A DNA stretch of 64,000 bases from Heterohyrax brucei (GCA_028571685.1 CM053148.1:87256001-87320000); one strand, 5' to 3'; shown: positions 1 to 10,619, numbered from the stretch's first letter. Notes: generated from the letters alone by a model not told the origin. A program made the numbers and translations.

Positions 1-68
1 GGAGATTAATCAGGTAATCTGTATTGTAACATATAATAATGGCTTTGCTATTATTATGTTTTATAAGC

Positions 69-182
69 AAACCCTAGTGGTTATGAACTATGGCTGCTAA
101 TCAGATGATCAGCGGTTCAAATCTACCAGATGCTCCTTGGGATCTCTATGAAGCCATCCTACTCTCACCTATAATAGGATCA
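69..182 (+). mobile_element. AfroSINE-like SINE, diverged
   Basis: Forward copy: head with TAGTGGTTATGAACTATGGC, a B-box-like GGTTCAAATC, then GCTCCTTGG and a decayed ACTCTCACCTATAATAGG tail. The 3' end is lost. An open frame on the minus strand over it is meaningless. Confidence 0.8.
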
Positions 183-1569
183 TAAAAGTAGGTACCATTT
201 TGCATCTTTTTTTCCTCCTCAGGCTGTATAAGAAATGAATTATGTTTTTCAAAACTAAACAAAAACAGTGTACAAGTGATAAAATATGTGGACTCACAAA
301 ATACGACCACTAATCCAACTGATCTGTGCAAACAGCAATAACTAAGATAGCCGGATAATTCATCAAGAAGCTGTTTCAACAGAAACAAAAATAAGTGAGC
401 TTGTTGATTTTAGAATAAATTATTAAGCAAATTACTCTGAGTGCTAGAAAAACACAAGATTGAAATTCCAGGTCCATGGCTATTTATTTTTCTTTTAAAA
501 TGTCATTTTTATAGCTAGTTATTTTATGAAACTATAATGATATAAGTCAGAATGCTTTGGGGGATAAACTGTGGCAATGGCTTTAAGCATCTGTTGCTCA
601 TTTAGGGAAAAAAAATCTTAAGTGGAAGCCAACTGTTTCCTTTGAGAATGTTCGGTTTGGGAAACTGTTATAAATAAACTGTGGTCCAGGCTAGTGAATA
701 TATTATTTTGGAGGTGGATTTAAATTGACATTGTTGTTTTTAAATTCTTTCTCCAAAAAAGTGTAAATGCTACAGGTGTAAAATCTAGAAAGCAAGTGTG
801 TTTGGATAAAGGAGAACAGGAGGAGCAGAATCTATCCATGGTATTTGACTAATACAAAGTGTTGGCTACTTTTTTCCATGAACACCCATGACTGTACATA
901 CAGCTCTTAATCTGTGAAGTATTGCCCAGCGTTCAGGCACAGCTGTTGATCTCACCCAGGCTGGCTCTGAATCATCCCCCAGATGTTTAATTCTTAGTGA
1001 TATACAGTAGTCTCAGCATTTTTTTTAAAGAGTAACTAAAAATTTTAAACACTGGTAGTGTTTTTGGTATGATGACTTTCTTGCAAATATAAAATATTTA
1101 ATTTTAATGTTGATGTATTATTTTAAAATAATTCATTGGAAATGGTACTAAGTGCATTCATTGTACTTCAGGGCACAGCAAATAATGCATGGAGACATTT
1201 TTGCTTTAAATGATGTTTTGATTTTGTTGTAAATTTGAAACACACGAAATAAATGATTTGGATATTATTATCCCTTTGTATTAGCAAATAGATTTTTTCT
1301 CCTTCAAGACTAACCAAGCAAAATGCATTTAATACATGATTAAATTTCCAATAATTTCATTGAATGTGAATAATACATAGAGTTGTGCACACCTAAGAAG
1401 CCAATATACCTAAAGGAAACCATTGAAAATGCAGTATCATGCAGAAAGTTCATTTTGTGATCTGATTGTGCAGTCACTTCAAAAACTATATATGTATATA
1501 TTTATAACATATTTAGTATATGTAATAAATATAATAGATATCATCTGTAAAATGTACAAACAGCTAACA
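183..1569. other. Unique AT-rich sequence, 3'UTR-like in part
   Basis: No repeat or exon recognised. The part from about 600 to 1300 has the texture of a vertebrate 3'UTR on the plus strand, with AATAAA at 1248-1253 and another at about 675. No coding sequence lies upstream in the window. This is a weak suggestion only. Confidence 0.3.
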
Positions 1570-1730
1570 AGAAAGATAAAAACCCTCAACAAGATGAATT
1601 GACACAGTGGCTGCAGAAATGGGGTCAGACATGCCCACTACTGTGAGAACAGCACAGGACCAAGCAATATTCTGCTTGTGGGATTGTTGTGAATAGGAAC
1701 TGACTGGACAGTACCTAACAACAATAACCA
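1570..1730 (+). mobile_element. RTE LINE 3'-end fragment
   Basis: Shows the RTE end in order: CCCTCAACAAGATGAATTGA, CACAGTGGCTGCAG, a decayed AGGACCAAGCAATATTCTG, and the terminal GACAGTACCTAACAACAATA. It parallels 9450-9600. Severely 5'-truncated. Confidence 0.85.
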
Positions 1731-1849
1731 CATATTATTTATGTATGACCCTATAAATGAAAAACATACTAATAGTTGGATAGCACCAACCAAAAGAATG
1801 AGTTGATATTAAAGGTGTATGTGATAGTCATTACAGCATCCCTTTCATA

Positions 1850-2346
1850 GGGTCTCTCACTGCCTGTCTGGATTGGTTTCCTGTTGCTGTTGCAACACAT
1901 TACTGTCCATTGGGTGGCTTAAATACATACACATGTGACATATTGTACACACACACACACACACATACATTTTTAAAAATGCATTCTGCAAATCAATCAG
2001 AAGCCCAGCTTGGCTTTTACCAGGCTAAAATCAGATGTAAGGAGTACCTCTTTCTATTTATTTTTTTCTAGGGGCTTTGGAATAGAAGCTATGCTGTGCT
2101 TTTTCCAGCTTCAAAAGGTCTCTCTATGGTTGCACAATTCAGAACCTGTAGTGGGACCTTGAATCCTTCTGACATTGCCATCTCTCTTTTATCACACCTT
2201 TGGAATGTATTCTTCTTACTTTATAATCTAAAATTAGGATGGACTTAATTGTGTAGACGATAGACCTCTTGCCATGTAAAGTAATGTATGCACAAGTTTG
2301 TGGGTTAGGATAGAGACACCTTTGGGGTCATTACTCTGCTTTTCAA
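1850..2346 (-). mobile_element. MLT1/MST-like ERVL-MaLR solo LTR, old
   Basis: In plus orientation it reads CTGTTGCTGTTGCAACACAT, GGGTGGCTTAAA, TTTTCCAGCTTC, CTTGCCATGTAAAGTAA and GGTCATTACTCTGC, the order expected of an antisense mammalian MLT1-type LTR. A CA repeat sits inside (about 1946-1970). No internal retroviral sequence is present. Confidence 0.65.
1946..1970. repeat. (CA)n microsatellite
   Basis: About ten CA units with a short CATACAT end, inside the old LTR. Confidence 0.95.
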
Positions 2347-2378
2347 ATTCCCCTTCACCCACACACATATAACCATGC

Positions 2379-2553
2379 CAAAACCCAAACCAGACCCAAA
2401 CCGAGAATCAATCAAGTTGTTTCTGACTCATGGCAGTTCTATAGGACAGAGAAGAACTGCTCCATAGAGTTTCCAAAGAGACCAGGTGGATCTGAACCGC
2501 TAACCTTTAGGTAAACAAATGTATCTCTTAACCACTATACCACCAGGGTTTCC
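2379..2553 (-). mobile_element. AfroSINE-like SINE
   Basis: Minus-strand copy with A-rich tail at left (CAAAACCCAAACCAGACCCA), then TTTCTGACTCATGGCAG, GAACTGCTCCATAGAG and terminal CACCAGGGTTTCC. Nearly complete. Confidence 0.92.
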
Positions 2554-2560
2554 ATATAAC

Positions 2561-2709
2561 CATGAACCAAACCAAGCCCATTGCTGATTAGTCAATTCTG
2601 ACTCATATCAAACCTGTAGATCAGAGTAGAACTGCCCCATAGAGTTTCCAAGGAGATCCTGGTGAATTTGAACTGCTGACCTTTGAGTTAGCAGGCACTT
2701 AACCACAGG
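2561..2709 (-). mobile_element. AfroSINE-like SINE
   Basis: Follows the previous copy by only 7 bp in the same orientation. AACTGCCCCATAGAGTTTCC and GAACTGCTGACCTTTGAGTT are clear. The outer head is lost after TTAACCACAGG. Confidence 0.9.
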
Positions 2710-3460
2710 AAATTCTCAAAAACTTCTCCATTTTTCAAACCATAAGAATAGAAGGCGGGGGAAGGTCCAAATTTAGAAGGTCACATTACTGTCATACAGC
2801 TTCCACCTTATATGTGTTCTTGGTCTCTGAGGTTCTCAATTTTTTCAATCTCAAGTAAATTGATTAGGGTAAGAAGGATGCCAATGACTTCTAAATTCTG
2901 CCTTCATGAAATTCCTTACATTTGATCTGTGTTTAATTACTTACCAAGATGGAAAGGCTTAAGACTTCACAATTAATGAATTTCTGAACAGCAAATTGGT
3001 AAGATCCCTAGAGAGAATGTAGCCATAAATTATGGTTCAGGCACTTTCAAATAACAAACAATCCTACTTCTTTTTATTTTAAAACAATTTAGAATTGCAC
3101 ATAGAAGCTGTATGACTTTCTGTGATAATAAAAACAAATGACTAGAATGAAACAGATGAATGGCCCATGGCTATAATACATATTAATTGAGTTACTTCCT
3201 AAGTACTTTGCAAATATGAATTCCTAATGGCCGATTACAGGAAAATAAATTTCAAACTTTATAAAACTTAGAATTTCATTTTAAGCACGTGGAGTTCTTT
3301 TTTTCCCTAGATTCACTGTACTGGTGATTAGTGACAAAAGAAAAATTCATTCCTAAGAATACAATGGAGTAAATTTTGAATTAAGTTTGATCATATAAAG
3401 TTCATGTTGTTTCTAACATCAGTGTTTTCTAATGGTACCTAAATATAGTAGTCCTCTTTC
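2710..3460. other. Unique AT-rich sequence
   Basis: About 750 bp in which I see no repeat, exon or regulatory structure. Confidence 0.5.
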
Positions 3461-3677
3461 TTGTTGTTATTAGTTGCTGTTGAATTTGTTATGACTCATG
3501 CTGAGCTCATGTGAGCCAGGCAATCCTTGGATACTGCTCCATAGTGCTTTCAAGCTTATGATTTTTTGGGAAGAAATCACCAGGCTTGTCTTCTGAGGCA
3601 ACTCTGGATGAATTCGAACTACCAGCCTTTTGTCTAGTAGAGGAGCACTTAACCATTTGTGCCACCCTAAGACTCCT
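3461..3677 (-). mobile_element. AfroSINE, long variant with central insert (type 2)
   Basis: About 215 bp, longer than the roughly 160-bp form. The centre carries AAATCACCAGGCTTGTCTTC and TGAGGCAACTCTGGATG, a module seen also at 18500, 28970, 32440 and 50680. Ends at CACCCTAAGACTCCT. Confidence 0.88.
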
Positions 3678-3693
3678 CCAGTAGATCTACCAA

Positions 3694-3903
3694 AGAAAAA
3701 CCTAATCAACTGCTGTTGAATGGATTCTAACTTATTGCTACCCTATAGGACAGAGTAGAACTGCTCCACAGGGCTTCTGAAGCTTGTAAAACATTATAGA
3801 AATAGACTGCCACATCTTTCTCCCATGGAATCGCTGCTGGCTTCAAACTATTGACCTTTTCGTTATCAGCTGAGTGCTTTATCCACTGTGCCACCAGGAC
3901 TCC
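3694..3903 (-). mobile_element. AfroSINE, long variant with central insert (type 1)
   Basis: About 210 bp. The centre reads GACTGCCACATCTTTCTCCC, a second insert type shared with 37766 and, on the plus strand, 48728 and 58252. Flanks AGTAGATCTACC (left) and AGTAGACCTAAGG (right) look like a diverged target duplication. Confidence 0.9.
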
Positions 3904-4314
3904 TTTCTAGTAGACCTAAGGAAAAACAAACATTTTAAAACATTCAGAATATTAATAGGCATATTATGCAAAATACCAAGAAGCAATTAATTTAAGAGCA
4001 TATGTAATTTAACATCTTAAGGAAAAATAAATAGTTCATATTTAAGCTTACTCTGTTAGGATTATGTACCATGCTTCCTTAGTGTCTGTTAGGCTCCTAG
4101 AGCAAACTTTCATCTTTCCCAATATGCAGCATCTAACTCACAGGGGGTGAAAAAAAAAATAGAGTGGTAGATAAATAAAAGCTAACTAGCTAAATAAATA
4201 AACAGATAGATTAATAGATAAATAACCAGCCTTCTAGAATCCAGCGTGTTTGCCCCATATTAAGGAAAGAGAATAAGGCCAAATCCTGTATGTCTTAATA
4301 TATCAAGAATATAT
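3904..4314. other. Unique sequence with short A-rich runs
   Basis: Nothing identified. An A-run and imperfect AAATA repeats lie near 4148-4225. Confidence 0.5.
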
Positions 4315-4875
4315 GAAGGCAGACAACTAAGTTTGCAAACTCATCCAGGAAAAAGCACTAGGTACCTCATTGTTGAGTATTGCTACAGTCACCTTCAAAA
4401 TACTCTCTTTGGGAAGCTATACACTGATGTCAGCATCTAGTCCACTCTTCAAAGCAATTTTGGAACTCTTTTCTGGAATGGCCATGACACTTTTCATCCT
4501 GTTACCCCTGATGTCCTGAATGTCATCAAAATGTCTCCCTTTCAGTATTTCTTTTATCTTAGGGTAAAGAAAAAATTCATTGGGTACCAGATCAGGTAAG
4601 TAAGGAGGGTGTTCCAAAATAGTTATTTGTTTACTGGCTGAAAGCTCCCTCACAGACAGTGATACAATGAAGTTCGTGAACTCGCCCCCGTGCCGCCATA
4701 TGCAATGGCCATTGCAGAAAGCATTCCAAAACTGCTTTGCAGGGTGGACTAGGAGCTGGCATCAGGGCATAGCTTCCCAAGGGGAGTATCTGAAGGTGAC
4801 TATAGTGATATTCAGCAAGGAGGTATGTAGCAGTCAGGAAAATTGAGTGCATGGACTTCATTTTCAGACCTCGAC
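4315..4875 (-). mobile_element. Fold-back non-autonomous mariner, copy A
   Basis: About 560 bp with two complementary arms, 4315-4483 and 4708-4875, around a 224-bp loop. The arms share blocks such as GGGAAGCTATACACTGATG (left) against the complement of CATCAGGGCATAGCTTCCC (right). The outer ends resemble a mariner terminal repeat (GTTTGCAAACTC left, GGACTTCATTTTCAG right). The loop keeps a transposase C-terminal remnant and a second, internal terminal-repeat-like stretch GAAGTTCGTGAACTC (about 4672-4686). TATATG occurs at both ends, compatible with a TA target. Same design as 33345-33905, in the opposite orientation. Confidence 0.85.
4417..4653 (-). pseudogene. Mariner transposase C-terminal remnant
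   Basis: A 78-codon open stretch of an internally deleted mariner transposase. It shows HPPYLPDLVP, then FFLYPKIKEILKGRHF and a helical IPEKS tail, the order found after the catalytic core of mariner/Tc1 DDE enzymes. Where mariners normally have the third catalytic Asp (in xPSDxF) this copy seems to read PNEF, so the acidic residue is Glu. The N-terminal DNA-binding domain and the first two catalytic aspartates are absent, so no activity is expected. Confidence 0.8.
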
Positions 4876-6553
4876 TATATGTATACACTTAGTTCTCGGA
4901 CACACGTCCTTCAGTCTCAGACTACTGCTTCCTTGCAGTGACCTTTCCTGCAAGATTCCCTCCTCTGGGTCTAGGTAACTGCTGGTTTCCTTTAGTTAGC
5001 ACGTAGGAGTGATAACACTGCTCTTTCTTCTCAGCTGCTCTATCGTTTCCTGTACTTTTCCCACCTCTTGGCTAGACTTTTGTCAACAGTGACACCAGGA
5101 AGCCCTGGTGTTATTATGCCAATATTTGTGTGCCATCTGTTCCCTGTAGGACAGTGATTTCATTGATGCCCCATAGTGACAGATACTACCATGTCTTAAA
5201 CCTGGTACTGTCCAAAATTTATTTAGTCTTCAGCAAATACTACCCGAATACACGTATCCTGTGCCACAGTGGTAGACAATGAAAAAGCATAGAAATATCA
5301 TCGGAATGATCTTATTCTGTTATTTTATTGTGGCCACTACCTCTGTTGTCTCCCCAGATTCAATATCTGTTTTTTGAAAATACATTCAAACATACAGAGC
5401 TTTATCGGTAACATTCAGAGCTGCCGTAAATCAGAATCCAGTCACCTGCAGTCAGTTGGGCTCTGGTTTACCTTGGCCATCATTACAACTGAGAACTACC
5501 TTTCTGTTCTTTCATCTATAAACCTTGATCTGCCCAGTTTCATTAATTTATTTATTCATTCAAATATGGAGATAGTCACCAAGTGTCATCACTGACCAGT
5601 ACTACTATAGATTCCAGGTGACAGCATTAAATGAAACTTACAAACCCCTGAGTCTGGAGCTTGTATCCTGGTATCTGATCTTTACATTATGCTTCTATGT
5701 CATCATCAATCCAGCCGGAAAACATACATCTCTTTCTATCTTTCTCATTTCCTTCTATTGAAATGCATTTGATTTCCCTGAGCCATGGGAAACTCCAGTT
5801 ATCTTCTTATACTATCTTTATCTTTCATGCCTCAAGCCTCCAAACTGCTTGTGTCTGTGTAGAAAATCCTCAGTGGCTATTTGGAATGAATAACTCTCTT
5901 GTATTTCAGCTTGTGGCTTATATTCATGTGTATTCATCTGCAACCCCTTCTCTATGAAAATTCAATTTACAGGAAAAGTTGTCACTATCCACCTACAGAA
6001 GTTTCCCCTTTGATTTTCTAAAATTGTAAAAAATATATATTGTTTTGAATTGACTTGTTCAAATTTAAAATAAAGTGTCTAACATTTCCTTGCACGTGCC
6101 ACAAGACACGTTAAATATGGAGCTTGCTGAGAAGCTAAGAAGTTAGGAATAGGCAGAAAAGTTTTCCTTAACAAGTCTTTCTAGTTATTTTTGGCTAACC
6201 ACATATTTGTATTCAGACACTTAAGTTTTGATCTGCTTAATGAAGTTAAAAAAAAAAGAAAAACAAAAATGTGTTTCCTAGAGCAACATACATACAAATC
6301 TCTAAAATCCTCACAGCTTAAGTGGAAGCTTTGAATACAGAAGCCACTATTAGTTAGGAAACTGTAAAGATTAGATCAATTTCAAATTTAAGTCTTTTGA
6401 AGTGTTGCCCAATTGCCATCTAGTCTATTTGAAGTATAACCTTTGATTATTTACTTGAGGGAAAAAGATACTAAGTTTAGAAGTATCTTAGGGAAATTCT
6501 TCGGAAAGAGTTAAAGATAACAAGTTTATTTACTGTTATAAGATATATTATAT
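4876..6553. other. Mostly unique sequence, no gene seen
   Basis: Open frames up to 86 codons (5374-5595, 5697-5957) have no recognisable domain or start context. A scrap at 5096-5115 (CCAGGAAGCCCTGGTGTTAT) is like a SINE head. Otherwise nothing identified. Confidence 0.45.
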
Positions 6554-6728
6554 TGGACCCTCTGGTGGTGGAGTGGTTAAGTGCTATGGCTGTTAGCCAA
6601 AGGGTCAGAAGTTCAAATCTATATTCAATTTTTGCGTTTCCTTTGTAAACGCTATGGGACAGTTCTACTCTGTCGTGTAGGGTCACTATCAGTCAGAACT
6701 GACTAACCCACAATAGGGTTGATGAGGC
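6554..6728 (+). mobile_element. AfroSINE-like SINE
   Basis: Box-A head GGTGGAGTGGTTAAGTGCTA, AGAAGTTCAAATC, ACAGTTCTACTCTGTC and tail GTCACTATCAGTCAGAACTG. The centre has an extra AT-rich stretch (about 6622-6642). Confidence 0.92.
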
Positions 6729-6893
6729 TTTCTCCAAGGCCATCTGCTGAAACAGTCTTAAACACTGAGCTTCCTCCTTCAAAGGTCAACTTTAAAAGAA
6801 ACCAAATGTTTATTAGGCTTATAAAAGTGAGATTTCAGTTACATTCAGAATGGAATACCTAATTTTAGTTCTGAACCCCATCACCAGATTTTA

Positions 6894-7052
6894 GACCTAC
6901 CCAAACTCAAAATGAGTTGATTCTGACACATAGCAACCTTACAACAGAACAGAAATGCCCCAAAGAATTTCCAGGGAGCACCTGTTGGGTTTGCACTGCT
7001 GACTTTTTGCTTCGCAGCTGCAGCTCTTAACCGCTACACTACCAGGTTTTCC
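6894..7052 (-). mobile_element. AfroSINE-like SINE
   Basis: Reads GAGTTGATTCTGACACATAG, GAAATGCCCCAAAGAATTTC, CTTAACCGCTACACTACCAG. Full short form, diverged. Confidence 0.92.
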
Positions 7053-7179
7053 TTAGACCTTCTGGTACCTGAAATTTAAAATTCTTCACATACGTGCTAG
7101 TAATGAGTAACCCACGCAGGATTTCTCTGTTATGTCACCTGTGGATTGACCACTCTTCCAACCAGTGTGTTGTATTTTT

Positions 7180-7270
7180 TGCTGGGTGCCATCTCGTCAA
7201 TTCTGACTCATAACCCTACCTAAGTTAACCTTGGTAGTGTAGTTGTTGTAAGCTATGGCTGCTAATCTGT
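7180..7270. repeat. Two abutting SINE scraps, opposite strands
   Basis: 7186-7217 matches the SINE tail on the minus strand (TCAATTCTGACTCATAACCC). 7220-7267 matches the head on the plus strand (TTGGTAGTGTAGTTGTTGTA, AGCTATGGCTGCTAA). Probably remnants of two insertions. Confidence 0.55.
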
Positions 7271-7734
7271 TAACAACAGCACACATTTGATTTAAGTAAC
7301 AATGTATACAATGTACATTAGTTCTAAACTATACTCCTTAAGTTAAAATCTTATCATAAGTGAACATTAATTTACATGTTAAGATGTTAAAAATCATTCA
7401 AATTCTTAGTATATTCTAATTAGTATTAAATTGCAGTTTAATTTCTCAAAGAAAAGAAAACTAGTAAAGCCTGTTTACTTTCTATCAATATGTACTCACT
7501 GTGAAAATTATAGTGATTATTTATAAAATATGCAAAAATATAGATGAGATTTTTTTTTCATATAACTTTTTATGACCTGAAAATCATAATAGATTCAGTT
7601 ACTTATTTTTGGTGATATCCATTACTTTGAATATTTTGTATTTAAGGAAAGTAAATTCTTTTAACTATAAGACTATTAGTTTATTAACAGTGACTAAGTT
7701 TCAAAAAAAAAAAGACCCTCTTCTTTGTTGAAAC
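7271..7734. other. Unique AT-rich sequence
   Basis: No feature recognised apart from an A12 run near 7703. Confidence 0.5.
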
Positions 7735-7801
7735 TTGGTCTTAAATGTTGAGCAACTAAAGCAAAAAGAAGGAATGATGAAGTAAAAGACCTAAATAGCA
7801 G

Positions 7802-8326
7802 ATGTCAGAGAGCAGCTCGAGAAGACAAAAGAAAGTATTATCACAACATGTGCAAAGAGCTGGGAATGGAAAACCAGAAGGGAAGAACATGTTCTGCATT
7901 TCTCAAGCTGAAAGAACTGAAGAAAAATTCAAGCCTCGAGCTCCAGTAGTGAAGGATTCTACAGGGAAACTATTAAATGACTCAGAGAGCACCAAAAGAA
8001 GATGGAAGGAATACACAGAGTCGTTATGCCAGACAGAACTGGCTGATGCTCAGCCACTTGAAGCGGCAGCACATGACCAGGAACCAATGGTAGTGAAGGA
8101 AGAAGTCAAAGCTGCTTTGAAGGCACTGGCCAAAAACAAAGCTCCAGGAACTGATGGAATATCAACTGAGATATTTCAACAAACAGATGCAGTGCTGGAA
8201 GTGCTCACTCATCTACACCAAGAAATTTGGAGGACAGCTAGCTGGCCAACGACTGGAAGAGATCCGTATTTATGTCCATTCCAAAGAAAGGTGATCCAAC
8301 TGAATGTGGAAATTACCAAACAATAG
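7802..8326 (+). pseudogene. RTE RT pseudogene, first part
   Basis: A 174-codon open stretch covers the region before and at the start of the RT domain. KAALKALAKNKAPGTDGI at about residues 107-124 is the RT1 motif typical of RTE and BovB. It ends at a stop (8324-8326) in the middle of the RT. The Met at 7802 is simply the first ATG in an already truncated frame. Not a host gene. Confidence 0.85.
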
Positions 8327-8376
8327 TGTTGACACCACATGCAAGTAAAGTTCTGCTCAAGATCATTCAAAAGTGA

Positions 8377-8748
8377 ATGCAACACTATATTGTCAAGGAG
8401 CTGTCAGAAATCCAAGCTGGGTTCCGAGGAGGAAGTGGAACCAGAGATATTGTCACAGATGTCAGACGGATCTTGGCTGAAAACAAAGAATACCTCAAAG
8501 ATGTTTACTTCTGTTTCAATGACAATACAAATGCATTTGACTGTGTGGATCATACTAAATTACGGCTAATGTTGCAGAGAAAAGGAACTCCAGGGCACCT
8601 AATAGTGTTCTTAAGGAATCTGTTAAGGATCAAGAGGCAGTTGTCCAAACAGAACAAGGGGACACTGCATGGTTTAAAGTCAGGAAAGGCGTGTGTCAGC
8701 ATTGTCTCCTTTCACCATACCTTTTTAATCTGTATGCCAAGCAAATAA
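8377..8748 (+). pseudogene. RTE RT pseudogene, second part
   Basis: A 123-codon stretch carries the next RT motifs: AGFRGGSGTRDI, then YFCFNDNTNAFDCVDH, where RTE enzymes have FIDYxKAFD. The frame is lost before the YADD box, which lies in another frame at about 8818. Stops and frame changes mean no functional enzyme. Confidence 0.85.
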
Positions 8749-9705
8749 TCTGGGAATCTGGATTACATAAAGGAGAACAAGGCATCAGGATTGGAGGATG
8801 ACTCATTAACAATCTGTGGTATGCAGATGACACCACCTTACTTGCTGAAAATGAAGACTTGAGGCATTTACTGATGAAGATCATGGACCACAGCCTTCAG
8901 TATGGATTGCACCTCCACATCAGGAAAACAAAATCGTCACAACTGGATCAGTGAGCAACATTGTCATAAATGCAGGAAAGATTGAGGTTGTCAAGGATTT
9001 CAGTTTACTTGGGTCCACCGTCAATGCCCTCCGAAGCAGCAGTCAAGAAATCAAAAGACGTATTGCACTGGGAAAATCTACTGCCAAGGACCTCTTCAAA
9101 GTATTCAAAAGTAAGGATGTCACCTTGAAGACTAAAATGCACCTGACCCAAGCCACAGTATTTTTAATCACATTGTAGGCATGCAAAAGCTGGGCGATGA
9201 ACAAAGAAGGCAGAAGAAGAATTGATGCCTTTGAGTTGTGGTCATAGAGATGAATGTTGAATGTACAATGGACCACCAAAAGAACAAAGAGATTTGTTCT
9301 GGAAGACGTCCAACTAGAGCGCTCCTTGGAAGCAAAGACGAGAAGACTGCATCGTACATACTTTGGACATATTGTCAGGAAAGATCAGTCCCTGGAGAAG
9401 GACATCATGCCCTGTAGAGTGGAGGGTCAGTTGCAAAAGAGGAAGACCCTTGACGAGATGGATTGACCTAGTGGCTGCAACAATGGGCTTAAGCATAAAA
9501 ATGATTGTGGATATATTGCAAGACCAGGCAGTGTTTGGTTCTGTTGTTCATAGGGTTGCTATGAGTCAGAACCAACTTGATGGCACCTAACAACAACAAT
9601 CAACTAAAAAGTTATAGTGGAATTCCAAAATAAAATATATAAAAATGTAAAGAAAATCATCATTGTGATTTAAGCAACAATAGTTATTGCTATTTATCTA
9701 TTGTA

Positions 9706-9875
9706 GAAAAACCCAAACCAAACCCACTGCTCTCAAGTTGATTCTGACTCATAGTGACGTTACAGGACAGAAAAGACCTGCACCACAGGGTTTCCAAGGA
9801 GCTCCTGGTGGATTTCAACTGCTGACCATTTGGTTAGGGGATGTAACACGTAACCATTATGCCACCAGAGTTTCC
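9706..9875 (-). mobile_element. AfroSINE-like SINE
   Basis: Clear minus copy: ACCCAAACCAAACCCACTGC tail, ATTCTGACTCATAGTGACG, CTCCTGGTGGATTTCAACTG, head ATGCCACCAGAGTTTCC. Confidence 0.93.
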
Positions 9876-10165
9876 AACTATTTTAAAAGATGATACTTTT
9901 TTTTGATGTAGATCATTGTGATAAATTTATACATAGTTTCAAATTCATACACAGAGTACCCCTGTAGGTACACATAGTGTGTACAAATAGAATCCTTGCA
10001 AGTTAGTTACTGGAAACTAATCTAAGGACTCTGAAGTTTATAAACCTGATTTTGTCCCTTAAACCAGAGTGATAGGAACAACTTCCAATATTTTTCACAA
10101 ATAATATGTCCACCCTTACAGTGTGAATAGCATGGCAAAGCTAGTCATGCTCTAAGGGGTTTCAG
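9876..10165. other. Unique sequence
   Basis: Nothing identified besides a T8 run near 9898. Confidence 0.5.
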
Positions 10166-10320
10166 GAAATCCTGGTGGCACAGTGGTTAAGTACTACAGC
10201 TGCTACCCAAAGGTCAACAGTTCAAATCTGCCAGGTGCATCTTGGAAACTCTATGGGGCATTTCTAGTCTGTGCTATAGGGTCGCTGAGTCTGAATCAAC
10301 TCAACAGCAGTGGGTTTAAG
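10166..10320 (+). mobile_element. AfroSINE-like SINE
   Basis: AATCCTGGTGGCACAGTGGT head, CAACAGTTCAAATCTGCC B-box region, ATGGGGCATTTCTAGTC and tail ending CAGCAGTGGGTTT. Close to full length. Forms an inverted pair with the next copy. Confidence 0.93.
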
Positions 10321-10343
10321 GAGAAGGAAAAAAGAAGGAAAAC

Positions 10344-10490
10344 AAAACAGTTGTCAACCGGCTGATTCTGACTTATAGCAACCCTATAGGACAAAGTAGA
10401 TACATCATCAAGGAGTGGCTTATGAATTTGAACTTCCAACCTTTAGTTACCAGCCATAGTTCTTAACGACTGCATCACCAGGGTTCCCAG
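10344..10490 (-). mobile_element. AfroSINE-like SINE
   Basis: Tail-to-tail with 10166-10320, separated by 23 A-rich bases. GATTCTGACTTATAGCAACC and ATCACCAGGGTTCCC are clear. The centre is partly deleted. Confidence 0.9.
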
Positions 10491-10619
10491 GGGGTTGCAC
10501 GGTTGCCAAAAAACATGTAACACAAGCATTATTTGCATAAAAATATAGTAACTATGATTGTTTTCTACATTGTAAACTATGAATGATTCTAATAAAAATA
10601 ATCACAATTGTGTGGTGAC

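Larger units (their letters stand above)
7735..9600 (+). mobile_element. RTE-clade (BovB-like) LINE, 5'-truncated
   Basis: The longest RTE copy here. It spans from the linker before the reverse transcriptase (RT) to the 3' end GATGGCACCTAACAACAACA. Conceptual pieces in three frames give, in order, KNKAPGTDGISTEIF (8130-8175), IQAGFRGGSGTRDIV (8410-8455), FDCVDHTKL (8535-8562), WYADDTTLL (about 8818-8844) and the C-terminal RTKRFVLEDVQ and YFGHIVRKDQSLEKD. These match RTE/BovB RT and its conserved tail. The upstream endonuclease is missing. The final 50 bp resemble the tail of the AfroSINEs, as expected if RTE machinery moves the SINE. Confidence 0.93.

Noticed and set aside
7802-8326. 174-codon frame as a host gene
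   Set aside because: Its motifs are those of RTE reverse transcriptase and the element is truncated, with stops before the catalytic YADD box.
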